Below are positions 1-6,510 of a stretch of DNA of 9,269 nucleotides, in pieces (the first letter of the stretch is position 1; each line of letters opens with the position of its first letter). Below the pieces are notes generated by a model. It was not told the origin of the DNA. It saw only the letters and a program-made list of their open reading frames with translations, and made no database searches. Source of the stretch: Actinomycetota bacterium (lineage in GTDB: Bacteria > Actinomycetota > Actinomycetes > Nanopelagicales > Nanopelagicaceae); the NCBI GenBank assembly GCA_947377725.1, contig CANCGX010000095.1:1-9269 (forward strand), read 5' to 3'. Position numbers and translations under genes: made by a program.

Positions 1-3000
1 TTCTCGGATGTCATGACCGTTAACGGCATTGCTTATCCAGTTGCTCACTACAAGCCTCAGGTTTATAGATTGCAACTTCTCAATGCAAGCAACGACCGCT
101 CAGTGATCTTGAACTTGTACTACGCAAAGTCAAGCTCACTCAATCCAAACGCGCATTGCACAGGAGCTCTCTGGGCAAATGTGAATACAAGCAAGGTACC
201 TAACTGTGCGGATGCAGGTGAAGTTTCAATGCTTCCATCTATTCCAGGCTCAGCTGGTCTCACAAGCTTGACTGCTCCCGATCAGATCCAAGATCACGCA
301 GCTGGTGTTCCAGATATGCGTCTTGCCGGTCCTGATCTCATTCAGTTCTCTTCAGAAGGTGGAATCCTTCCTGATTTGTTCGATATTCCTACAACACCTA
401 TCGGCTTTGAATTTAGCAAGCAGAGCATTGTTACTGGAAACGTTAAGCAACGCGGATTGCTCCTTGGGCCAGCCCAGCGCGCAGAAGTCTTCGTTGACCT
501 ATCGTCCGTACCTGCAGGATCGACTTTGATTCTGTACAACGATGCTCCTACACCGTTCCCTGGCTTTGATCCTCGCTTTGATTACTACACAGGTGATGGC
601 GATCAGACAATCAATGGTGGAGCTCCAACAACTTTGCCAGGTTATGCGCCAAACACTCGCACAATCATGCAAATTCAAGTTGATGGTCCAACTGGCGCAG
701 CTTTAGACCAGGCGGCAGTAACAACAGCGCTTCATGCCGATTATTTGGTATCACAAGATGCCCCTGTAGTTCCTCAAACGGATTACAACGCAGCCTTAAA
801 CACAAACACCACAATCAATAGCTATCCATCGCTTGCTGATTCAACTCTGACAATTCCATCAACTGGCGTTCAATCGATTGCTATCGATCCAACAAAGGTT
901 GGTACGAATTCAGGAGTTCCAACAGTCAAGATTTCTGGTGGAAATGGAAACGGCGCACGCGCAATTGCACAAGTTGCTTCCTCAAGCAGCGTTGCGAGTG
1001 TGGACGTCACAACACCAAACGGAACCGCATATGACGCGGCCAGCCTTGCGAATGTTCACGTAACAGTGAGCGCTCCTCCAACCGGTCGCAAAGCAGTTCT
1101 CACACCTTCTATTGTCGGGGCCGGTCAGCTTGCTGGCGTAGCGGTTGCAAATACTGGATCAGGTTATACATCTGCACCAGCTGTAACCGTAAACGGCGCA
1201 GCAACAGTTGCTGCTGTTGTCACCGCTGAACTTGAGCCAACTTCTATTGCACAAATTCAAGTTGCTTCGGGCGGTCTCTATACCCACGCTCCTGCTGTCA
1301 CAATTTCTGGTGGCGGTAGCACAGGCACACAACGTGCGGTAGCAACGCTGCAGGCATCACCAATTGCAAACATCAATGTAGTAAATGGTGGTTCTTACAC
1401 AGTCGCTCCAACTTTGACAGTCCTTCCTACAAGCGGAAACGCAACAGCAACAGCTGTTCTTGCGGGATCTGTTGGTTCAGTTACAGTCACAAATGCCGGT
1501 TCATGTACCCTCTCAAATGCAACGGTATTGGATCCCAATACTGCTTACTTTGTGGTGACTTTCTCTGGTGGAGGTCAAACAACGTCGGCAGTAGCTGCAG
1601 GTAACTTCAGCGTGACTGCGTCAGGACCTAATTTGGTTGCAACTCTTCGATCAGTGACTCTCCTTTCGGGTGGAAGTTATTCTTCAAATCCAACAGTCAC
1701 GATTGTTCCAATCGGTTTTAATTCTTGTTCATCTACTCCGGTAGCAACATCTGAGTTGAGCTCAAGCTCGCATATTGCATCTGTTGTAGTCACATCTCCT
1801 GGAAGTTTTACAACCACTCCAACAATCAAGGTTGATTCCGGAAGTGCGACATTCGCTGTTGAGCTTCAACCAACAAGCGTTGCAGCCATCAATCTTCTCG
1901 GAACTCCCGTTACAGATTTCACTGATGCTCCAATCGTCACATTGGATGGAAATGGAAATGGAATCGCGACTGCGTTCCTAACTCCAAGTCAAATTGCGAA
2001 ATTCAATGTCATCAATCATGGTGAAGGTTACAAATCGACACCTACATTGAGCGTTGAAGCACCAGTTGCTCTTCCTGTTATTCCAATGGGAATGGCGCCA
2101 GTCCTCATGGCTCCTGCAACCGCAGCCCCGGTCTCTGCAACAGGAAGCCTTTCGCTCACCGTTGTGGATCCAGGTAGCGGATACACAAGTGCTCCAACAG
2201 TCACAATCACTGGTGGAACCACGGATCCAGCAGCGGCACCCGCAACCGCAGTTGCACATCTTGGAAATGGCAAAGTCTCTGGAATCGTTGTAACAAATCC
2301 AGGATCTGGTTACTTGACTACTCCAACAGTTAAGTTGACATATCCGAATGGGTCCTCAGAGACAGTTTCTTCAACAGCAACACTCAGCACGCAAAACGTT
2401 GTACTTGGCTTCCAGTCAAAGGGTGTCCAAGAAGCATTCGAAATCATGTACGGTCGAATGAATGCAATGTTTAACTCTGAAATCCCAGCTACTACTTGGG
2501 TAAATCAGACCAGCGTTACCTGGGCGAGCGTTGACTCACCTACAGAAACAATCAACACAAATTCATCTGAACTTACAAACGCAGGTGGAGCAGCCGTTGG
2601 AACACTTCCAGACGGAACACAGATTTGGCGCTTCACACATAACGGTGTGGATACCCACTTCTTGCACTTCCATATGTTCAACGTACAAGTTGTTTCTAGA
2701 ATGCAATGGGATGGCATCAACCAGCCTCTATTCGGAGATGACCTCGGATGGCGCGACACCGTGTCAATCGATCAGTTGACTGTCTTGTTCGTAGCAGTTA
2801 AGCCAATCGTTCCAAACGTTCCATGGTCACTGCCTAACAGCATCCGCCCACTTTCTCCAACAGAAGTACTTGGAATGCCGGGCATGATGATGTCAGCTGC
2901 TGATCCTCTGAATAACAACGTTACTCAGAACAACCAGCTCGTTAACTTCGGTTGGGAATACATGATCCACTGTCACCTACTTGATCACGAAGAGAACGAC

Positions 3001-3435
3001 ATGATGCGCTCAGTCGCAGTCGGTGTTGTCCTTAACGCGCCAAGCAATGTGACAGCAACACAGACCTCATCAACACAGGTCCGAGTTGACTGGATTGATA
3101 ACTCGAATAACGAAACCGGTTTCATTGTTCAACGAAGCGCCGATAACGGTGCGACCTGGACAAGCCTCGGATTAAGTGGTGGCGGTCGTCGCGGTGGCAG
3201 TGCAAGCACAGCAACCGTTCAACGTAACGCGCCTGTATGGAATACCGGACCTCAGAAAGTAACTGACTTCGGTCTCTCAACAGGAACAACCGAGTCCTAT
3301 ACCGACTCAGTCTCAGCTGGTTCATATCAGTACCGAGTAATCGCTACTGACTTGATCGGAACTCCTAACTTGGGTGCATTCCCTACGGAGAACATCGGAT
3401 CTGACCCTTCTAACACAGCATACGTAACTCTCTAA
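1..3435 (+). CDS. Large secreted multicopper oxidase with beta-repeat insertion and C-terminal fibronectin III domain (5' partial)
   Basis: The frame is open from base 1, so the first ATG at 13 is internal and the start lies upstream. Residue numbers count from that ATG. Residues 1-230 resemble the second cupredoxin domain of CotA/bilirubin-oxidase-type enzymes (VNGIAYP, LLNASNDRS, SSEGGILP, LLLGPAQRAEVFVD). A repeat region at about 289-795 interrupts the fold. The third domain then supplies copper ligands in HFLHFH (H882, H885, H887), GWRDTV, and HCHLLDHEENDMM (H986, C987, H988, H992, axial M997/M998). The two first-domain motifs (HxH pairs) should lie outside the window. A FN3 domain occupies about 1009-1138. 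The family oxidises phenolics or metal ions (Cu, Fe, Mn) and reduces O2 to water. The substrate cannot be read here, although a Met-rich loop (M955, M958-M960) near the type 1 site favours metal. From memory, the layout resembles large bacterial MCOs linked to metal-oxide chemistry. It is the first visible gene of a three-gene run. Confidence 0.93.
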   Translation, partial: FSDVMTVNGIAYPVAHYKPQVYRLQLLNASNDRSVILNLYYAKSSSLNPNAHCTGALWANVNTSKVPNCADAGEVSMLPSIPGSAGLTSLTAPDQIQDHAAGVPDMRLAGPDLIQFSSEGGILPDLFDIPTTPIGFEFSKQSIVTGNVKQRGLLLGPAQRAEVFVDLSSVPAGSTLILYNDAPTPFPGFDPRFDYYTGDGDQTINGGAPTTLPGYAPNTRTIMQIQVDGPTGAALDQAAVTTALHADYLVSQDAPVVPQTDYNAALNTNTTINSYPSLADSTLTIPSTGVQSIAIDPTKVGTNSGVPTVKISGGNGNGARAIAQVASSSSVASVDVTTPNGTAYDAASLANVHVTVSAPPTGRKAVLTPSIVGAGQLAGVAVANTGSGYTSAPAVTVNGAATVAAVVTAELEPTSIAQIQVASGGLYTHAPAVTISGGGSTGTQRAVATLQASPIANINVVNGGSYTVAPTLTVLPTSGNATATAVLAGSVGSVTVTNAGSCTLSNATVLDPNTAYFVVTFSGGGQTTSAVAAGNFSVTASGPNLVATLRSVTLLSGGSYSSNPTVTIVPIGFNSCSSTPVATSELSSSSHIASVVVTSPGSFTTTPTIKVDSGSATFAVELQPTSVAAINLLGTPVTDFTDAPIVTLDGNGNGIATAFLTPSQIAKFNVINHGEGYKSTPTLSVEAPVALPVIPMGMAPVLMAPATAAPVSATGSLSLTVVDPGSGYTSAPTVTITGGTTDPAAAPATAVAHLGNGKVSGIVVTNPGSGYLTTPTVKLTYPNGSSETVSSTATLSTQNVVLGFQSKGVQEAFEIMYGRMNAMFNSEIPATTWVNQTSVTWASVDSPTETINTNSSELTNAGGAAVGTLPDGTQIWRFTHNGVDTHFLHFHMFNVQVVSRMQWDGINQPLFGDDLGWRDTVSIDQLTVLFVAVKPIVPNVPWSLPNSIRPLSPTEVLGMPGMMMSAADPLNNNVTQNNQLVNFGWEYMIHCHLLDHEENDMMRSVAVGVVLNAPSNVTATQTSSTQVRVDWIDNSNNETGFIVQRSADNGATWTSLGLSGGGRRGGSASTATVQRNAPVWNTGPQKVTDFGLSTGTTESYTDSVSAGSYQYRVIATDLIGTPNLGAFPTENIGSDPSNTAYVTL
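874..2394 (+). repeat. About ten degenerate GSGYTSAP-type beta repeats inserted in the multicopper oxidase
   Basis: This in-frame stretch of about 507 residues repeats a unit of roughly 35-50 residues: V-x-N/D-x-G-S/G-x-Y-T-x-x-P-T/A-V-T-I/V, then a Gly/Ala/Thr run and a short I-A-x-I-x-V linker. Clear units start near 1141 (GSGYTSAPAVTV), 1261 (GGLYTHAPAVTI), 1378 (GGSYTVAPTLTV), 1483, 1660 (GGSYSSNPTVTI), 1789 (GSFTTTPTIKV), 1900 (TDFTDAPIVTL), 2011 (GEGYKSTPTLSV), 2161 (GSGYTSAPTVTI) and 2290 (GSGYLTTPTVKL). The 1483 unit is longer and contains cysteine; the 2011 unit carries a Met/Pro/Ala spacer (IPMGMAPVLMAP). The units are divergent in DNA, so this is old duplication. Such repeats are common in large secreted or surface proteins; a spacer or adhesive role is inference. 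Confidence 0.85.
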
Positions 3436-3442
3436 GGGCTAC

Positions 3443-3446
3443 AGGA
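3443..3446 (+). promoter_or_regulatory. Ribosome binding site for the Met-rich secreted protein
   Basis: AGGA lies 8 bases before the ATG at 3455, inside a purine run (AGGAAAAGGAAA) in the 19-base gap after the oxidase stop codon. It supports 3455 over the in-frame ATGs at 3464 and 3476. No promoter or terminator fits in the gap, which suggests co-transcription with the oxidase. Confidence 0.6.
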
Positions 3447-3454
3447 AAAGGAAA

Positions 3455-5419
3455 ATGAAAATCATGTCAACAAAAATGCACGGTAGAAAGCTTCTCGTAA
3501 TTCTTTCTACTACAGCCTTGATTTCAGTTGCCGCTCTTCCTCAGGGAGTTGCGAACGCTGCATCGAAGATGACCATGCCAATGAACATGCCAATGCCTGC
3601 AACAGCGAAAGCTCCAGCAGTAACAAAGGCAGCACCCGCTAAGTCATTGACTTATAAGTTACTTGTAGGCAAGAAATATGCCGGAACTAAAGTAACGATT
3701 GCACAGAGCCTTCGAATGAATGCGAAGTCAACAAACTCAACAATTGGTTCATTCGTGGCCGACAAAGATGGATATGTAACTTTCACAACCAAGGGAGCGC
3801 TTAGCTCAAAAGCTAAGCTCTCTGTGGTCGTAGCTAAGAAGACTGTAAGCACGTATGTTGCAACAAAAGCTAAACTTGTTACATCTGGATCGATTGCAGC
3901 GCCATTCGTCGCTCCAACGCCAGCTCCAACAGTTGCGCCAGTAGTTGCTCCAACGCCAGCTCCAACAGTTGCTCCTGTAGCTCCAGTTACTCCGGCTCCA
4001 GTAGCTCCGGTTACTCCAGTTGTAGAAGATGCGCTCGTTCCAGCATTTGGCTCAGCAAATCCAACATCGGATGGTTACACCATTCAAATTGCAAACTTTG
4101 ATTCAGCTTTCACATGGTCAGCAGCTGATGCTGCGGGGGGATCTGTATTCATCTCAAGTAACGGTCAAATCACCGTAACTAAACTTGCTGCTGGCACAAA
4201 AACTAAAGTCACAGTTACCTCGACTCGCACCAACTTCAACACCGGAACTGCTTCATCAGCTTCAATCACCGTACCGGCTGCAACTGCAGCTGACCTCGGT
4301 GGCGGTGGCGGAGGCGGTGGCGGTGGCGGTGGCGGCGGTGGCGGCGGTGGCGGTGGCGTTGTTACTCCCCCAGCTGGTGACGTTGCTCAAGCGACACTTG
4401 TGATCGCAAACTCAACACTCACTGGAACAGTGGGCACAACAATCACTCTTAGCGTTGCAGGTGGATCTGGTTCTGGTGCAGTTTCATATGCTGCAACAGG
4501 CACGGGTTGTTCTGTAGCTTCATCTATCTTGAGCGCTACAGCGGCGACAACATGCGTTGTTACTGCAACCAAAGCAGCAAGCACAGGATTCCTTGTTGCA
4601 ACTTCAGCATCTAAGAGCTTCGTCTTCTCAGCTCCTGTTGGTGATGTAGCTCAAGCAACTTTGGTAATCACAAACACATCATTGACCAAGGTTCTTGGTT
4701 CGACCGTTACATTGACCACTTCTGGTGGTTCTGGAACCGGAGCAGTCACTTTTGATGCAGCTGGATCAGGTTGCTTAATCGCAACTTCAGTACTCAGCTC
4801 AACAGGTGCCGCAACTTGTGTAGTTACCGCTACTAAAGCTGCAAGTGCTGGATACCTTGTTACATCTTCAGCAAGCGTTACCTTTGTTTTCGCTAGTTCT
4901 GTTCCAACTCCATCAGTTGGATCGACTGTACAAACAATTGCGCTTGTAACCCCAACAGCAATCCGTGTAGGCGCAGCGAATCAAGTGCTCATTGGGCAAG
5001 CTTCAAGCAATCTGCCTCTCGTATTCACTTCAAACAGTGAAGCGATTTGTACGATCGCGACAGGTTCACGAGTTTCTGTTGTTCATGCCGTTGCTGGCGG
5101 AATGTGCTCGGTTACTGCTTCTCAAGATGGCGATGCCACCTACGCAGCGACATCGGTCACCGTTTTGTTCCACATCCTAAGTTCTAGCGATGCTTCACAG
5201 TTCATCTTGGTTCTTGACCTCAATGGAGGAACTTTGAACGGCTCTTCAGCAATCACTTCTCAGATTGTTGCAGCGTCAGCTGGGGCACAGACACTTGGAA
5301 CACCTACAAATGGATCGATGACATTCCAAGGATGGCACGTAAGTGACGTCGCTGGTTTGTTAGTATCTGACCCATACACGGTCTCAGCAGATACCGTTCT
5401 TGTAGCTAAGTGGGCTTAA
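3455..5419 (+). CDS. Secreted Met-rich, poly-Gly, multi-Ig-domain protein with C-terminal InlB-type repeat
   Basis: The 654-residue product is exported: MKIMSTKMHGRK, a hydrophobic core, and a likely cleavage after A35 (VANA|AS). The mature N-terminus opens with M at every second position (M39, 41, 43, 45, 47), a candidate Cu(I)-binding thioether stretch. A basic, beta-rich region (about 65-145) follows, then a Pro/Ala linker (about 150-190), an Ig-like region (about 192-275) and 20 consecutive Gly (282-301). Two 88-residue tandem domains start at G308 and G396 (both GDVAQATLVI), each with a Cys pair spaced by 14 residues. A third related domain (about 488-575) has a Cys pair spaced by 18. 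Residues about 580-654 (LDLNGGTLNG...FQGWHV...DTVLVAKWA) match the InlB/Listeria-Bacteroides repeat pattern. No sortase motif or C-terminal membrane helix is seen. No enzyme is recognised; position and Met content suggest an accessory or scaffold protein for the oxidase (inference). Confidence 0.88.
   Translation: MKIMSTKMHGRKLLVILSTTALISVAALPQGVANAASKMTMPMNMPMPATAKAPAVTKAAPAKSLTYKLLVGKKYAGTKVTIAQSLRMNAKSTNSTIGSFVADKDGYVTFTTKGALSSKAKLSVVVAKKTVSTYVATKAKLVTSGSIAAPFVAPTPAPTVAPVVAPTPAPTVAPVAPVTPAPVAPVTPVVEDALVPAFGSANPTSDGYTIQIANFDSAFTWSAADAAGGSVFISSNGQITVTKLAAGTKTKVTVTSTRTNFNTGTASSASITVPAATAADLGGGGGGGGGGGGGGGGGGGGVVTPPAGDVAQATLVIANSTLTGTVGTTITLSVAGGSGSGAVSYAATGTGCSVASSILSATAATTCVVTATKAASTGFLVATSASKSFVFSAPVGDVAQATLVITNTSLTKVLGSTVTLTTSGGSGTGAVTFDAAGSGCLIATSVLSSTGAATCVVTATKAASAGYLVTSSASVTFVFASSVPTPSVGSTVQTIALVTPTAIRVGAANQVLIGQASSNLPLVFTSNSEAICTIATGSRVSVVHAVAGGMCSVTASQDGDATYAATSVTVLFHILSSSDASQFILVLDLNGGTLNGSSAITSQIVAASAGAQTLGTPTNGSMTFQGWHVSDVAGLLVSDPYTVSADTVLVAKWA
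3911..3972 (+). repeat. Tandem Pro/Ala linker repeat, 36-base period
   Basis: The 26-base string beginning GCTCCAACGCCAGCTCC occurs at 3911 and again at 3947, giving two copies of a 12-residue unit (APTPAPTVAPVV). Looser PVAPVT units follow up to about 4020. It encodes an extended linker between the N-terminal and Ig-like parts of the secreted protein. Confidence 0.85.
4298..4357 (+). repeat. Poly-glycine tract (20 Gly) in a GGT/GGC microsatellite
   Basis: Sixty bases consist only of glycine codons: GGT and GGC, nearly alternating, with a single GGA at 4310. Length changes in units of 3 or 6 would stay in frame, so the linker can vary between strains without breaking the protein. It separates the N-terminal Met/Pro region from the tandem Ig-like domains. 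Confidence 0.95.
4376..4903 (+). repeat. Duplicated 88-residue Ig-like domain
   Basis: Two 264-base units (4376-4639 and 4640-4903) encode clearly homologous domains: GDVAQATLVI at the start, GGSGxGAV in the middle, then GC-x14-C followed by VVTATKAAS, and a closing S-A-S-x-x-F-V-F strand. The conserved Cys pair implies a disulfide formed after export. A more distant third unit follows at about 4916-5180. Confidence 0.9.
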
Positions 5420-5436
5420 AAGAAACGAGTACAAAG

Positions 5437-5961
5437 GTGCAATTCACCAAGAAGTTAACGATTGGAATCCTGGCAGCATCGCTGCTGGGATTTCCGTCAT
5501 CAGCAAATGCAAAGACTGATTTATTGGTTGAGATTGATCAAACGGTAGTCAGCTTGCACGATTACAGCGTTACTTCTGCTCGAATCACGAATTCATCGAG
5601 TGCGGATTACATTCGAAAAGTCTCCTCGGCCCTCAATATTCAATTGGCCACGATTCGCAAGAATGTGACAACTCTTGATAAAGATCTCGTGACAAATTGG
5701 ACGTACCTAGGCAAGGTTCCTAACTACACCTATCCTGACCGCGACACAATGCATACCTTTGATTTACAGGTTTTAGCTTGGTATAACTTCGAATTGAAAA
5801 TGCAAGAGAAAATCACAAATTGCTACAAGGTTCCAAATACGAGCAAGAGTTGTGTTCTTAAAATTAGAGCAGCAAATCGTAAGGCCGAAGGCAATCTCTA
5901 TGCCAAGATTACGAAAACTCTTACTTCGATTGAAACCTGGCGCAAAGCCGCAAAGCGATAA
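5437..5961 (+). CDS. Small secreted protein of unknown family
   Basis: I do not recognise this protein. From the GTG at 5437 it has 174 residues: a signal peptide (MQFTKK, hydrophobic core, likely cleavage at SANA|KT after residue 25) and about 149 mature residues. The mature part is polar, Lys/Thr-rich and looks mostly helical (SADYIRKVSSALNIQLATIRKNVTTLDKDL), with several aromatics (NWTYLGKVPNYTYPDRD). Two Cys, in NCYKVPNTSKSC, could form a disulfide. An in-frame GTG at 5410 would add nine residues and overlap the previous gene by 10 bases. I prefer 5437 because it gives a compact signal peptide and has the purine-rich AAAGAAACGAG upstream, but neither ribosome binding site is strong. It lies 17 bases after the Met-rich gene, so it is probably co-transcribed, and ends 5 bases from the stop of the convergent FMN-binding gene. 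An accessory role with the oxidase is inference. Confidence 0.8.
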   Translation: MQFTKKLTIGILAASLLGFPSSANAKTDLLVEIDQTVVSLHDYSVTSARITNSSSADYIRKVSSALNIQLATIRKNVTTLDKDLVTNWTYLGKVPNYTYPDRDTMHTFDLQVLAWYNFELKMQEKITNCYKVPNTSKSCVLKIRAANRKAEGNLYAKITKTLTSIETWRKAAKR

Positions 5962-5966
5962 CTTTC

Positions 5967-6497
5967 TTACATACCAGCTCGCGCTAGCGCACTCACAAGT
6001 GAGTCATACCAACCTTGAGATGTATAGGTTGCTCCCCCAACACCTTGAATGTTAGACGATGATGCCTTCACTGTTTCCTGAATTAAGTATGGGACTGCAA
6101 GTGCATTAAGTTCTTTATCTTTTGGTGTTCCACTTGGAAGTTGAAGAGCGCGAGCAGCAACAATTTTTCCAGCAACAACGTCAATCTGTACTTGCACGGG
6201 ACCATAATCAGTTTTCGCAGCAACTCCTGTGAAGGTTCCATTTATTGGCGCCTTAGGAACGGCAATTGTCTGCTTTGGCGATGGATGAGCAATTCTTGTC
6301 GGCTTTGCTGATGCCGGAGTTATGGGAGTCGGAGTTTCTGAAGCTGATTGTGAAGGTGTTGGAGCAGCACTTGTTTCCATAGGAGATGGGTTAGTGACAG
6401 GCACGCCAGATGATTGATGAGGCGGTGCGTAGGCGAGGATCGCTCCAATTCCGCCGACAGTTCCAGCAACAACGCCAACTACCTTTATTGCGCCCAT
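5967..6497 (-). CDS. Membrane-anchored FMN-binding domain protein
   Basis: The 176-residue protein has an N-terminal hydrophobic segment (about 3-24) that probably serves as an uncleaved anchor or signal sequence; there is no lipobox Cys. A Pro/Ser/Thr-rich linker (about 25-80) follows. Residues about 84-175 match the FMN-binding domain family: GTFTGVAAKTDYGPVQVQID, then GKIVAARALQLP, and QGVGGATYTSQGWYDSL near the end. In this family ApbE transferases attach FMN by a phosphoester bond to the Thr of D-x-x-S/T-G-A-T, which corresponds to T157. Here Q151 replaces the Asp and G154 the Ser/Thr, so attachment is likely but not certain. It starts 12 bases after the flavocytochrome stop codon with a good ribosome binding site. 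Its expected role is as the extracytoplasmic acceptor or relay of electrons from that membrane protein (inference from family context). Confidence 0.88.
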   Translation of the reverse strand: MGAIKVVGVVAGTVGGIGAILAYAPPHQSSGVPVTNPSPMETSAAPTPSQSASETPTPITPASAKPTRIAHPSPKQTIAVPKAPINGTFTGVAAKTDYGPVQVQIDVVAGKIVAARALQLPSGTPKDKELNALAVPYLIQETVKASSSNIQGVGGATYTSQGWYDSLVSALARAGM

Positions 6498-6504
6498 GTA
6501 ATTG

Positions 6505-6510
6505 CCTTCC
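6505..6510 (-). promoter_or_regulatory. Ribosome binding site for the FMN-binding protein
   Basis: On the minus strand GGAAGG begins at the last base of the upstream TAG stop codon (TAGGAAGG) and sits 7 bases before the ATG at 6497. This fixes the start and indicates translational coupling of the two genes. Confidence 0.75.

Noticed and set aside
13..15. ATG at 13 as the start of the multicopper oxidase
   Set aside because: It falls inside a cupredoxin domain (FSDVMTVNGIAYP), there is no signal peptide and the first two copper motifs are absent. The gene begins upstream.
1978..2273. Antisense open frames of 81-93 codons opposite the oxidase repeats
   Set aside because: Their Cys/Arg/Trp-rich or low-complexity products are typical reading shadows of repetitive Ala/Thr/Gly coding sequence.
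874..2394. Phage tail-fibre origin of the GSGYTSAP repeats
   Set aside because: Similar repeats occur in tail proteins, but here they are in one uninterrupted frame with oxidase domains on both sides, and no phage gene is nearby.
3911..4357. CRISPR or regulatory meaning of the Pro/Ala and Gly DNA repeats
   Set aside because: The repeats are in frame, periodic in codons, without spacers, and encode protein linkers.
5410..5436. GTG at 5410 as the start of the small secreted protein
   Set aside because: It overlaps the previous gene by 10 bases, has no convincing ribosome binding site and lengthens the signal peptide needlessly. It is kept only as an alternative to 5437.
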